64,000 nucleotides of DNA from Mytilus galloprovincialis. Taxonomy: Eukaryota; Mollusca; Bivalvia; Mytilida; Mytilidae. Made by a program: the position numbers and the translations under genes. The notes under the pieces are model-generated. The model was given only the letters and a program-made list of their open reading frames with translations, made no database searches and was not told the origin of the DNA. Of this stretch, positions 52,075 through 64,000 are shown piece by piece; positions within the stretch are counted from its first letter, which is position 1, and every line of letters starts with the position of its first letter. Location of the stretch: NCBI RefSeq assembly GCF_965363235.1, contig NC_134843.1, positions 90,491,795 to 90,555,794 on the forward strand, written 5' to 3'.

Positions 52075-55000
52075 GTAGGCTTTGAAATATTTTTAACTCC
52101 TTTCGTGATAAATTTTCAATTAAGTGCACATAAAAATACAACTTTGTTAAATTTATTTACGTAACATCTATAACATTCATATAATTCATTTTAAATTAAA
52201 CAATGAGGTACATGTAAAAAATGTAAATACTTAAAGAAAATACATGTTTTGCATTTAAATGCTTAAAATTTATGTTATGTAAATTCTGGAAATTAGAGGT
52301 CAAATTAATTAATTTTCATAATATAATTTTTACCAGAAAGCTCATATCCATTATATTGTTACTGTTTCAGTATCAAAAGGATCATCACTTGCTTATAATT
52401 CAAAAATAACCATACGGTATCAATAAATGAATTTATGTCTCTGTAAACATTTATAAATGTAATAAAATCAGTTATTTATGTGTCTTCGAGTAGAGATAGG
52501 GTGTAAATTGGTCGAATAAAAAAGTTATCGATAATTTAACGAAATTAACGAAATTATGCCATGCTCTTACATTTGTACTGACTGATAATTTCCTTTCATC
52601 AATTTTTGTGTTATTTTCATATTTCTTGATCGGTGTAAGAAAACATAATTTCCATCACTATTGAAATATCTGTTCTTCGTAGTTTCTTCTGAATTTCATA
52701 TTGTGACGTCACGAAACAAGCGACCATGTCGGATGGGTTTCACATGAAAATAACACAACTTTATGAAAAAGAATGATAAAATTTATAAGAGATTTCTCTA
52801 CTCTCAACAGTTGAATTTCAATTATACAAAAAAAACTCGGCAAACCTCGCGCTTTCTAAATAATATTTTTTTTACTGTCTCCAGTGGAGAAATATCGTAA
52901 CACACTTGTTGCAGTTTAGGAATGAAGATTTCTCAGCACAGTAGAGTGATATGAAAATTATCGCTAGCACATGCCCATTGTAAATGAAATTAACAACGTC
53001 GTCAAAGTTAAAAAAGCGATAAACAGATTATCACTTTATGTCACTGGCTCAAGTGATAAAATCAATATCTTTGAGATGATCAACGATAATCTATCATTAT
53101 ATATCTTTATTCTCACAAACCAAATTACAAAGGTATAGAGACAATTATACATATTTCAATACAATTACATAAATAAATAACGTACGAAAGTAGATAGAGG
53201 CATTCACAATTGTTCACCCAGAAAAGTTCAATTTGTCATTGATCTCCTTAAATAAGTTTACATAGTTCGTTCAGTTCTGTACATTATTTTGAATTCATTA
53301 AGTCATAAAACTTCAATGTGTTTGGTCTATTTCTATAGTAAAATGCAATACATTGTTTTTTACAGTTATCAAAAGCTGAGCAATTAAAAATGTAATGGTA
53401 TTCATCACCAATGGCGTCTGAATTACACAATACGCATTTTCTGTTTTTTCTTTCTATGTTTTGCCATCTTCCAGTTTTTATTGGAAATGTCATGTTCAAA
53501 GTTCGAAATTTAAGAAATAAGGATATTTACCTGTCATCCAAAATATTGAAATATTTCTCAAACTCCAAAGTATCTTTAAATAAACGATAAATTAATGTTT
53601 TTTGGTAATTCCTGTAGGCTTGCTAGTCATTTTTGATTGAATTGATCGATTAAATTCTGTTTGATGGTTACATGTAGCCATGTTTTATTTACAAAAAAGA
53701 TATTGTTCCATACATATGACAAGCCACACGTGTCTAAAATTGATTTGACTTGTTTTAACCATAAACTATTTGTACCATATTTGGCAGTTGCTAAGTTATA
53801 CAAAATAAAAGGCTATTTGTCAGGTTTTCCGGTTACCAACTTGAACCAAAAATTTATCATTCGTAACTTAATTGCAATATCTAATGGATATCTTCCCAAT
53901 TCACCATAAATCATAAAATCAGGGGTAGAATTTTTTACTCCAAGTAATATTTTACAAAATTTAATATGTACCCTCTCGATTATTGAATTATTTCCCAAAC
54001 CCCAGACTTCACACCCATACAGAAGTATTGGTTTAACAATTTTATCGAATAGATTAAGTTGGCATTCAATTGACAGATTATGTACTCTACCTTTTCGAAT
54101 AATATCGTACATAGCATGTGTTGCTTTTTCACATTGCTTTGTTTTAGCTCTTGAAAAATTTCCTGACCTAGACAGTAATACACCAATTTAGTAAATTCAC
54201 TCACAATATCTAGTATTATATTATCATACTTAAAAACAATACTCTGCAGTAGTCTACCTTGTGAAAAAATTACAATCTTATTTTTTTCCACATTTACTCT
54301 TAGTTTCCATAACTCACAATATTTATAAAAAGAGTCCATCCCATTACAGATGATACTTTAGACATAACATGATAAAACAATCATATAAATAGCACCTAGA
54401 ACACTTTAAAATTTAAATTAAAGATAAACAGAAGAGATATCCTATTTATCGGCATAATGTTTTATGATCTGTGTGTCCGTCCGTTCGTCCGTCTATTCGT
54501 TCGTTAGTCTGTCCCGCTTCAGGTTAAAGTTTTTGGTCAAGGTAGTTTTTTTTATTAAGTCGAAGTTCAATGAACTTGAAGCTTAGTACACATGTTCCCT
54601 ATGTTATGATCTTTCTGATTTAAATGCCAAATTAGATTTTTGATTCCATTGTCACTTTCCACTCTGAACATAGAAAATGATATTGCGGATATGGCATCCG
54701 TGTACTAGGAACACATTCTTGTTTTACCAATGATTAAATTTCATTAATTCAATCAAAATATACTATATAGGAGTCTGGACGCTAAAAACACAAACTTATT
54801 AAAATAGTCTACGATTATATTGTTCAATAGAGATAGTTATTTATTTCAGTGGCTTCAGATAAACCTGGTCCAATTTCAAAACCAAGCTTTGAAAGTGTAT
54901 GGTACAGCATACAGGCTCAAAATATTTCTTGTCGTTTTCTCAAAATACGTCATGATCTGGGCGAATATCCAGTTAAGGTTGACGTCCAAGTTAAAATCCG

Positions 55001-58000
55001 GGAAAATGGAACGAACTTCATTTTCACTGGCATTGGATCTGCACACAGAGATGACGATTTCAATTACCCATACGGAGGAGTAGTTTACATTTACAATACA
55101 AAAGAAGTTATTTTGACATTTCCGCTAAAGAACAACGATTTCGCTACGGGAGGAGTTGCATTCACAGGTATTTTCTAATATAGAAAATAGTGGATTGAAC
55201 CTGGTTTTATAGCTCTAAACCTCTCACTTATATGACAGTTGCATCAAATTCTGTTATTTTTACAACGATGCGTGAACAAAACAGACATAATCGGTAAAAT
55301 AGTCAAACTATGGTAACAGCAGTCATCACTGTGTTACAATCTCAAAACAAACAAACAATAACAGAAAGCATCTATCAAATTAGAAAAACTCATTCATTGT
55401 TTCACATGTTTGGCGTCATAAAATGTATATATACAGAAGTGCTTACTAATAGGTTGGTGATTTATGTGTCATTTGGTCTCTTGTACAGAGTTGTCTCATT
55501 TGCAATCATAGCATATCTTTTTTTTTTTATATTGTAGACGAATATCCTTCGTTTTTGTAAGCGCCAAAGTGGCTGGACAACCAATCAACGATTCCCGCTT
55601 ATAATTTGTTGCACTAGACATGCATCAGTCGCTCTCGAATCGTAGCTCTTTAAGGGTCAAATGTAACTCAAAATTAAGGAGCGTTGTATAAACCACAAAT
55701 TCAGAACTGCAATGCATTTGTTTGGTTTTTAAAAGAAAGAACAAATACAAAAGATGATGTTTTAAATGCTGTAATCATATGAGGACACAATCGTTAACTT
55801 TGTAGTTGATGTGTCTTATATATTTGTTTGAATCAAGCGCAACTTATGAGTTTAACGTGATGAAACGGTCGTCTATCATACCCAATTATAATTGTTAGTG
55901 AGTGTAAGTGTTAGTTGGAATATAATATTAGTTCTGACGCTGTCATATTACTATAAATTTGTTTCTGAAAACTAGTTTGATATCAGTACAAACTTCCCTT
56001 TTTTGTTAGTTTATCCCAAAATTTAAGCGATTAAATCGACCACGTCTCACTGAATTGAACAGTTTGATCATTATCTCTCCATTTTGTATATTCATTTGTT
56101 CATTACACAGGCAACAGAGTCTTACCATGCTGAATTCTCATTTAGATATTGTAATCAGTTTTGTTCTGAATAATTCGTTTTAATATTCAATATTGCTAAA
56201 ATCGCTGTTGGGTGGTATCAAATTTTGTTAAGTACATTATATATACTGTGGTTTCATTATTATTCGGTTGATACTAATTTTCGTGGATTTCGTTGGTACA
56301 GGTAAACCACGAAATTTAATGTTTAATTTTTTTCAAAGGCTTGTATGCAGACTTCGAAAAAAACACGAAATTAAATATCCATGATTATGTACGTTTTCTT
56401 TAATCAACAAAAAAAAAAAATGAATTCACTGTAGACAAATTTTTGAAATTGTGAATCGAGATTTCATTATTTCATGTAATATATTTTATACAGATAAAGA
56501 AAACGTGAGTCCTTTCAACTAGCTCAAAACTTTTATTCTGTTATTAAATTTAAATTTTCTTCAATTGTAAACTTTGATGGATTAAGAAATGATTCTATTT
56601 GTTCAACTTATGTAGAGGTACTAAATTGATTGCCGAACGTATTTCGGTTAAAGCAGTACGAAATGATCACGATGTCTTTTAATTAATTAGCCAAGGTGAT
56701 GAAAAAAGTTTCATAGAGAGTAACATCTGAAGACTATTTACGGGTCATTCACATGTCAGGAACTATTTCCTGGTCAATTGTCATAAAGATTAAATTCACA
56801 ACAAAGGATGAAATATAAAGGCAGTGAAACAACCAATAACATAACTTATTGTGGAATAGGGATTCATAAACGATATCAAATATATTAAAGGTTCTCGCGA
56901 AAACTATAAAGGACCACAACATGTTCATTTAAAGGGACCTTACATGAATGGTGCAGCCAAAGTCAGAGTGTGGCTTGCTAAAGACTTTCCATTGGCAGTT
57001 GTTAATATGACTGTTGGTATAAATAGTAAGTACAATGAGGTCTAATAAACGGCTATTACTGGTGATAGAACTAAGTGATAATTTAAATCAAAATTTCTTT
57101 TGGTTATTAATCCAACGAAATCTGAGTATGAAGATTTACTCTTTGTAACAAAAAGAAAACAAAAAAAAGGTGTTTGTTTCAATGATGCATAAATAATTAT
57201 ATCTGAAACGATTATTAGAATTAAACAAGACATAAGAAATCACAGAACTGTTCAGACGCTTCATTTGTAGATGAACAAAATATATGCGGTATGTTTTCAT
57301 GACACGAGATATGTAAATGCACAACAGAAAAAAAAAAACTAAAGAAAAAAACACAACAACAAAGAGCAAAGGAACCGGGCTTTTATTGCTTTTCTTCATT
57401 TCGAAGTCACAGTGATGTTTTGTGATTTATGATTTGAGCTGTAAGCTTTTTCTTGATATTTATTATCTTTTATAGACATTAAAATTAATGCATTTGACTA
57501 TAAACAAAACATGTGGTATGATTGCAAATGAGACAGCTCTTCACATGAAAAACACGGACATTCACGACTTTAGGTTATCGTTAGGCCTTCAATAATGATC
57601 ATGGCCCATATCGCATAGTCCACTATCAAGAGGCCCGAAATAATAAATTCAAAACAAGAAAACAAGAAAACTACCAACCTAATTTAAAAGAAATGAACGA
57701 AATACAAATATGTTATACAGCAACAAACGACAACCACTAAATTACAGGGTCCTGACTTGGGACAGGCACATTCAAACATAATGTGGCGGGATTTAACATG
57801 TGAGTGGGGTCCCAACCATCCCTTCTAACCTGGGTCAGTGATATAACAGTACAACATAAGAAAGAAATATAAAAATCAGTTGAAAAAAGTCTTAACTCAT
57901 CAGATGGATACAAATAGAAAAAATCTAACAAAAAACAAAAGAAAACGTGGCTGGGTACTTGTACGTACCAACAACATTAAGATACTAAGAACATATCTGA

Positions 58001-61000
58001 GAGTACTGTCATGTAGTTCAAAGCCAATAACAAATAGTAACCAACAAAACTAGTGGAAATCAACTGTCTGTTCCTAACTTGGTGCATGCATGCATGCGCT
58101 TTCCGACATAAAAGATGGATTAAACCTGGTTTTATAGCTAGCTTAACATTCAATTTTATGCAAAATGTTGATAGTTCCGTTATATTGACTGGATGAAATA
58201 CCATAGTACTATTATAATGATTACAATTAAGAAGAGAGCACGATTTATAAGTTACAACTAACTGTCTCACACGGAAACAATAATTTGCACACAGTTTCAT
58301 TACGTGTACTGTTCAACCTCCAATAAAACAATTGATTCATTTTAAGCATTGCTAAACTTCCAAGAAATATACCATGGCTTGGGATCGTATCCTGATATAA
58401 TGTCAGTTCAAATAATGTTGAGCGATGGAAATATATCTGATGCACAAGGTATGTAATGATAATGATGATAAGAAACAAAATAATAAGTTCTTTCATGGAA
58501 TTGTTGATTATACAAATGTGCTTAATCTCTATTTTTTCGATAATAAGTTGTATGCATAAAAATCCTGGAAAAGAATACACCGAATGAAGTTTTATCATGT
58601 TTTTGGGACTCGTAAGAGTTTTTTCTTTCAACTAATTACAATTTCAGACGAATATTAATTTTTTTAAATTCTTATTGGTTTGCAATCATTAATGAAAATT
58701 GCCTAATGATTATTCCTGTATTATAACATTTTTGAAGGATCGGTTTTAGAAAGCAGAAATAGTGGCACAAGAGGAGTGGTTTACGGATATGATGATCTCA
58801 AAGTACGAATATGGGGTACGGAGGTTTATTCAAACATTTAATATTTATATTTATTTATTGTTTTCATCTTTTACAAGCAGTTGTTGGGCGTCATGTTTTG
58901 TAGTACACAATCACAAATGGAAACACGCGGTTTCCTTTAGGAAGATATCACAATATACTTGTAATGTTGTCCTGAACATGCATATTTGACACTAGGCGTT
59001 AAACAATCAGCAATCAATTCATCAATCAGTTGTATAATAATTACTTTTTGCAATTTATAAAATTTAGTTCTCTTTAAAATCAGTTTTATATAATATATAA
59101 ATTAACTAAAATAGGGAAAAGCGTTTCGAACACATGCAATGATTCAACGTGATGTTTCCGTTTTGAACAGCACGTTGACGTTATACCAGACCGTTAAAAT
59201 ATTTGAAAAGTTTGCCGTTGATAGGTCATACCTGTGGTACTGATACATTTGTCTAGTCAAAGTTATTATCTAGCGTCATCAGGTACACTAGACCAATATT
59301 GGTATCTACCAGAATACCATAACACAAGCTCACTGTAATATAGACTGGCAACGATTTCGTTGAAATAAAGGTTACAGAAAATTAATGTGATTGATAAGAT
59401 CCCTTAAGAACGTTTCCAACGATGGGAAACAAATTAGCAATATTACGTCAGACTACGGTATTTTTGTCTAGTTTTTTTTTTAATTAAAGGTAGCAATATA
59501 GCTGTATTTGGAGCATCCGACGGCTGGGGATTATATACGGAAGATACAAAAGGAACAGCTCGCATTCTAGCTTGGAAAACAAACAAACAGGGTCGTATTT
59601 TTTACAAAAAAATCACAGTTAGTAAATCATCAAAAGAAGAATCTGTGTTGCGGTTTCCACGTTACTTCGATCTGTCAAATTATCTGATTAAAGTACAGGT
59701 AATGGATTTTCTTCCTGAATTCAACCCTAACTATTGCTGCTAGTATCAGTTCCGATATCAACATATATACAGACGGTAGCTTTTTGGTCTCCTCTCTCTA
59801 GCTATGTTTTTCTAACGAAAGTGAGTTTGCTGTTATATTGTCACATCGCTAGATTACAATTGATCATCTTAACAAGATTGATTTTCTTGCTTTTGTTGTA
59901 AAATAGCGATTATCTAAAATTCACTATTTCAAGCTTAAGTTTACTTTGTTATATCCAATAACCAAATAACCAATTAAGATTGCGACACTTCAGCTAAGGA
60001 GAGGTACACTTTAAATAACAAAAATAGAAAACCAAAATAGAACATGTTCATTGTTGTTTTTTCATCTATTCACTAATAGTTCTGTTTTTTTTATATACAT
60101 TCTTGAGATCAGCGACAAGATTCTGAGATACTAGTAATTTCTTCTTTAGATCTATGACATTTGAATTTTTGGTTCGTATAAACGCTCAAGAAAAAGAAAG
60201 AATTAACTAGACAATATAAAAAGAAAACAATTATCTAGTTGTAAAATATTCTATATTTTAGGTAAAAGTACCTAATGGTGACAACAGAAATATGATATTT
60301 CAGTCGGTGGGGTCGTCAGTTGCAACCGGTATCAATCTGTTTAGTGGAATTGTCTATGTATATACTACAACGGAAATATTATTCTGGAAACCAGTTAGTT
60401 ATAACGGACATATGTTTTTTATTGGAGATGTTTTTGGTTCAGGTCATCATAGCCAGATATGCGATACAGTAGATTTACATGTCGAAGTCTATTATCTGAA
60501 ACCAAAAGGTATTTTGTGTACTCTTCTGATATATAATTGAAAAAGGTGAAATTAATTTGACAAATCAAGAACAAGATAATAATAACACAATACAAGAAAT
60601 CGAATGTTTTATTTTGCTATGATACTAAAGTACTTTTAATTTGTTGTCACATTTACCCCAGAACCATATAGTATGATAACGATTCTGAATAGGCAGGCTG
60701 TCATTGCAACGCCCAAAGTGACGTCACATAAACTCGAAAACATATAAATAAACTTTAAAAAAATCATACGAAGACTAATACGGGCCAGAAGCTTGTGACC
60801 TTTGATAGGCGCAAAAAAAAAAAAAAAAAACGGCGGGGTTAAACATTTTTGTGAGATCTCAATACTCCCACTATACTTGAAGTCAATGTAGAAAAACAAA
60901 CTCACAGCTATACGTACAGTAAGTTTAAAAGATGTCTGAGTCCTTTGTCAGTATTGGTAAGAAAAAACGAAGCAAAGTTACAGTAAAACATAGATTAACT

Positions 61001-62007
61001 AAGGTCTCTCAGCTGTAATGGACATGCCATCTCAAGACCTCAACTCAACTGATTGAAAAATTGTGCCGTCGTCATATTAAAATCAAGCACAATCCATCAT
61101 AAACCTTATGAGAAGAGCATTACCCGTACTATGCCTGCAACTTTCGTTAGAATAATTGTGTTTATTTCCGATGCAAAGATCCTATAAGTAAATGAATTTT
61201 AATACTAACTTTTTAATGAAAGAGGGGCGAAAGATACCAAAGGAACAGTTCAAACTCATAGATCGAAAACAAACTGACAACGCCATGGCTAAAGAAAAAA
61301 AGAAAAACAGACTATAATAGTACACGTATTATTATAGAAAGCACATGCCATGAACAAACAAAAAAGTCTTCAATTTCTCTTAAATCATAAAAACTATATG
61401 TTGTTGATACATGAATTTCCGTTTTGATGATGTAAATAATCATGCAGTCACCGACTTCATTTTTATAGTATTTACTAATCCGGTAACTAGCTTGACGTTT
61501 TACGGTTGACAACGCGATGACATTATGCCTATATCGACGTTTCTTTGTATTTTTTTTACCTAGAACAATAAATGTAATACCATTCGGTTTACCGAACAAC
61601 ATTCTTCTGCCACTCTCCGTGTCGGACGATAAACACTACCAACTCTAGTCTGCTATTAGATTGTTCAATAATCAGATAATTTCTTTCAGTGGCTTTAGAG
61701 AAACCTGGTTCAATTTCAAAACCAAGCTTTGAAAGTGTTTGGTGCAACATACAAGCTCAAAACAGCTCATTTCCATATCTTAAGATACAACATGATCTGG
61801 GCGAATATCCAGTAAAAGTGGACGTCCAAATTAAAATAACACTGAATGGAACGAACTTCATATTCACTGGATTCGGATCTGCACACAGAGATGACGATTT
61901 TAACGAACGATACGGAGGAGTAGTTTATCTTTACAATACACATGAAGTCATTCTGACGTTTCCTTTAAGGTTCAACAATTTCGCCAAGGGTGGTGTTGCG
62001 TTCACAG
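52014..62007 (+). CDS. Copy 2 of repeated-domain secreted protein gene (open; 3' end beyond window)
   Basis: Exons: 52014-52074, 54850-55167, 56891-57025, 58347-58448, 58738-58815, 59490-59698, 60262-60508, 61690-62007. All joins are in phase without stops (phase 1 throughout, except the phase-0 join 59698/60262). The product in the window is about 490 residues: signal peptide, then at least four related beta-rich repeats of 60-75 residues with core L..YP..V.VQVK..NG.N..F.G.GS...GGVVY.Y....V....P, each followed by shorter variable pieces (for example GASDGWG, FFIGDVFGS). Few cysteines; no transmembrane segment seen. The family is not one I can name; secretion or the extracellular surface is inferred from the signal peptide. 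No stop is seen after 62007 that would close the gene by splicing. Confidence 0.75.
52480..54345 (-). mobile_element. Degenerate LINE (non-LTR retrotransposon) fragment in copy 2 intron
   Basis: Minus-strand fragments, 3' to 5' in the window: an RT region (YCELWKLRVNVEKNKIVIFS, i.e. the W.L.vN..Kt.im.f motif), then YGCEVWGLGN after the palm, and a C-terminal Cys-His region CVLCNSDAIGDEYHYIFNC. These are hallmarks of LINE ORF2 3' ends of the Jockey/CR1/RTE broad type. Frames are broken. The matching intron in copy 1 lacks it, so it inserted after duplication. The left limit is uncertain; 52480-53100 shows no recognisable coding. Confidence 0.75.
54850..55167 (+). CDS. Copy 2, repeat-domain exon E2
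   Basis: 318 bp, phase 1-1, TTATTTCAG to CACAG|GTATTT. It reads KPSFESVWYSIQAQN, HDLGEYPVKVDVQVKI, NGTNFIFTGIGSAHRDDDFN, YGGVVYIYNTKEVILTFP and ATGGVAFT. It is the clearest example of the repeat, about 85-90% identical by eye to 41505-41834 and 61690-62007. Confidence 0.85.
56735..56808 (+). pseudogene. Copy 2, remnant of exon E3 without donor
   Basis: It reads HMSGTISWSIVIKIK, matching E3 of copy 1. The donor position reads AGGATGAAAT instead of ATGGTGAAAT, and the 5' part of the exon is gone. Because E2 and E4 are both phase 1, skipping this exon keeps the frame. Confidence 0.6.
56891..57025 (+). CDS. Copy 2, repeat-domain exon E4
   Basis: 135 bp, phase 1-1, TATTAAAG to AATA|GTAAGT. It reads GSRENYKGPQHVHLKGPYMN and GAAKVRVWLAKDFPLAVVNM. 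Counterpart of 44739-44882. Confidence 0.75.
57505..57930 (+). repeat. Family-A interspersed repeat in copy 2 intron
   Basis: It runs from ATGTGGTATGATTGCAAATG through 'tcctgacttgggacaggcac' and 'aatgtggcgggatttaacatg' to 'atataaaaatcagttgaaaa'. It shares its extended 3' part with 3236-3290. It is not at the same site as the family-A copy in block 1 (45133-45300). Confidence 0.75.
58347..58448 (+). CDS. Copy 2, repeat-domain exon E5
   Basis: 102 bp, phase 1-1, CATTTTAAG to CAAG|GTATGT. It reads ALLNFQEIYHGLGSYPDIMS and VQIMLSDGNISDAQ. The acceptor here is AAG where copy 1 has TAG. Confidence 0.75.
58738..58815 (+). CDS. Copy 2, repeat-domain exon E6
   Basis: 78 bp, phase 1-1, TTTTTGAAG to ATGGG|GTACGG. 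It reads GSVLESRNSGTRGVVYGYDD and LKVRIW. Confidence 0.75.
59490..59698 (+). CDS. Copy 2, exon E7
   Basis: 209 bp, phase 1 in and 0 out, AATTAAAG to ACAG|GTAATG. It reads NIAVFGASDGWGLYTEDTKG, TARILAWKTNKQGRIFYKKI and RFPRYFDLSNYLIKVQ. The GASDGWG...ARILAW part ends one repeat, and FDLSNYLIKVQ begins the next, which continues in E8. Confidence 0.8.
60262..60508 (+). CDS. Copy 2, exon E8
   Basis: 247 bp, phase 0 in and 1 out, TATATTTTAG to AAAAG|GTATTT. It reads VKVPNGDNRNMIFQSVGSSV, SGIVYVYTTTEILFWKPVSY, GHMFFIGDVFGSGHHSQICD and VDLHVEVYYLKPK. Compared with E2, the VK...NG.N..F...GS...GIVY.Y....ILF pattern is the same. Confidence 0.8.
60750..61310. repeat. Penelope-like tail and family-E repeat pieces
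   Basis: 60750-60960 is an antisense tail fragment ('cggggttaaacatttttgtg'). 61213-61310 matches, inverted, 41275-41365 ('gaaagataccaaaggaacag', 'caacgccatggct'). No exon is recognised in 60509-61689. Confidence 0.6.
61690..62007 (+). CDS. Further repeat-domain exon (E2-like), copy 2 gene continued or start of a third unit
   Basis: 318 bp, phase 1-1, TTCTTTCAG to CACAG|GTAAGA. It reads KPSFESVWCNIQAQN, HDLGEYPVKVDVQIKI, NGTNFIFTGFGSAHRDDDFN and YGGVVYLYNTHEVILTFP. No signal exon precedes it between 60508 and 61690, and it joins E8 in phase 1. I therefore favour one longer gene whose E2-E8 block repeats. The alternative is a separate partial duplicate. Confidence 0.75.
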
Positions 62008-64000
62008 GTAAGAAACACAAAACTTATTTGGTACCTTTATCCTCGCGCATTTCGTAGTAATAAGAATCTCCATTGGCACTTGGATAAAAAATCATCAACG
62101 ATACAAATTGATATTTTGATACACCAGACGTGTGCTTTGTCTACATATATAAGTAACTATCTAATCAGATTGCCATTGAAATCAATTTAAAACTCGTAAT
62201 TGATGTGCATTTTATAAACTACAATTTTGAAAACAAAGGAATTGCGTGAAATAATGTTTAAATGTAACGTTGAATTACAATAAAAATCAATGTTCCTAAC
62301 GCTTTGTTCATTTGAAAATAAAATTGATCATCATTGTTTTGAAACCCTCAGTCAATATTTAGAATTTAAAAAAAATAATGGTTTTATTTGTCAGGGTGCA
62401 TAGTTTTGATAAAGTTACAGTTTCGAAAAGATAGCAGGAATGTTGATAATCAGGCAACCAATTGTACTTGAATTTGTGATGATTTTAGAAAGATTAAATT
62501 TTCAGGTTCAAGAAAAAAGGAAATTCTCGATTACGAAATCTCATCAACGTTGTGTTTGATGTTTCTTTTAAACTCTTTTATTCGAACGTTATTTATGTGT
62601 ATTATAGAGAAGAAACACACGTCTGCTGTAACAAATTATCAGCCTGGTATCTTTTAGTTAATAGAAGTGTACACGGTGTGAGCCAAGGCTCCGTGTTGAA
62701 GGCCGTATATTGACCTATGATGGTTACTTCTATAAATTTTATTTGAATGGAGAGTTGTCTCATTGGCACTCACACCACATCTTCCTATATCTACTAGTTC
62801 AGAAGTATATACATTACAATATTTTTTTCTGTAATCAAATTTAAAACAGTGCAAACAGTAAATCCTTCTGAGTGTATTCCAAGCTTTAACCGGTCAAATC
62901 GATCGAGTCACATTGACTTACATAGTTCCATAATTGACTGTCCGTTGTATTTATGTTTGATACACATCTGTTTGGTATACATGTTATACTAAGAAGTGTG
63001 TCCTTTCCCCCAAACGTGTCCGAATCCCCTAAACGTGCCAACATCGACGTCACTGAACTGCAAAACATGTCTAGTTTTTAAGGGCCCCATAGCTTGTCAT
63101 TTGTATAAACACCTAAATGTGTCCATTTTTAATAAATACACAAACGTGTCCGATACCCCTAAACATGGCTATGAAGCTTATTTTTGTATTTATGAAGGCA
63201 ACATTTTTTTTACAATTTCCTCACATTTTATTTAAAATGTTATCGTATTACATAACGGAGATTGAAGTAATTTCTTACTGAATTCCTTTTTTTACGTGAA
63301 AACCCCTACTAGTGTTTAATCCTGAACAACCGTAAAACTTTAGGCCCAATTCCAAATTCCCGGTATGATAATACTTTTGTAGAACCTACCTACAGTATAT
63401 GTATGGTTAACATGATGTCGTTCAAATAATACATGAAATATTTGACACTGGACGTTATGTCTTTTGATCGTTTTCCTTTAGTGTTGCTAGAAACCTAAAA
63501 TTTATTTTTAAAAAATCTGATAATCCGTTTATGGTTTGAAGAGCTTTTAAAGTAATAGAGCTGTTGACAAAAAGAACGTCAATTCTGCTAAAACCCCGCC
63601 GTGCCATATTCGAATTGTTATAAAAGGCATTATCAGAGTTTATTAATGCAAAGTGATTTACATAGTTAACGATTAAGTCAACTCTGGAATTATTTGTATG
63701 TTCGCTCTAAACGCGTATGAAACACTTGCAACTGGATAACAAGCAATTTCAGTCAAAGTTAATTTATATGTTACAGATAAAAGCAATAATGATAATCATT
63801 AAAAACCGACATTGATATAACTAGATTTAACTAATGTTAACAAATGACAACTTCATGACCTGTGTCCGCCCATCATAGAGATCCGTAAACGTTATCTTTT
63901 TTTCTTTAGGACATGCGTGTAATAGCGCTAAAAGACGTGTGACGTTCTGGCGTTAAATAGTGGACACGTTTTGGTGAATTATAATTATTGAACACGTTTG
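62008..64000. other. Intron or intergenic sequence at right edge
   Basis: No exon of the repeat family is recognised. 62590-62660 holds a decayed retrozyme end ('cacacgtctg', 'agcctggtatctttt'). 62665-62795 is an antisense family-A piece ('gagttgtctcattggcactc'). Near 62996-63170 the motif 'ccctaaacgtgtcc' recurs with variation. The rest holds nothing I can identify. Confidence 0.5.

Overview
The window looks like nuclear DNA of a marine bivalve, most likely a mussel (Mytilus or a close relative). This is an inference from three things: AT-rich sequence, small protein-coding exons with GT-AG borders separated by long introns, and a dense load of interspersed repeats of kinds I associate with mussel genomes (Penelope-like retroelements, hammerhead-ribozyme retrozymes, short non-autonomous repeats). 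I see no bacterial operons, rRNA, tRNA or CRISPR.

Region 1-6.0 kb is repeat-rich and intergenic. It contains a complete hammerhead ribozyme core (1734-1777) inside a retrozyme-like unit. Region 6.0-33.6 kb (+ strand) is one large gene that I assembled from splice sites and reading-frame phase. It encodes a protein of roughly 1,300 residues with two tyrosine-kinase-like domains in tandem. The second has lost both the HRD and DFG aspartates, and the first lacks the catalytic-loop asparagine and has DFS for DFG. Tyrosine and proline motif tails lie at both ends, so it looks like a scaffold or signalling pseudokinase. Its introns carry a 2.18-kb inverted-repeat DNA transposon with internal ~200-bp tandem repeats (18.2-20.4 kb), and a nearly full-length Penelope-like element (about 20.7-24.3 kb). 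That element has an N-terminal GIY-YIG domain and four in-frame TGA codons, each at an expected cysteine position, which points to a selenocysteine-coding retroelement.

Region 33.6-37.3 kb holds only repeats, including a second hammerhead on the minus strand. Region 37.3-62 kb holds an old tandem segmental duplication of about 11-12 kb. Each copy starts with the same antisense Penelope-like fragment. It is followed by a signal-peptide exon and a series of small symmetrical-phase exons coding for a repeated extracellular-type domain that I cannot assign to a named family. Copy 1 (39.4-48.7 kb) is a pseudogene: it has a stop in the signal peptide, a 1-bp deletion and a 1-bp insertion. Copy 2 (52.0-60.5 kb) is open, and continues in phase into a further repeat exon at 61.69 kb, so the protein extends past the window. 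Copy-specific insertions (a LINE in copy 2, foldback elements and an RT fragment in copy 1) show divergence after duplication. Region 62.0-64.0 kb shows only repeat remnants.
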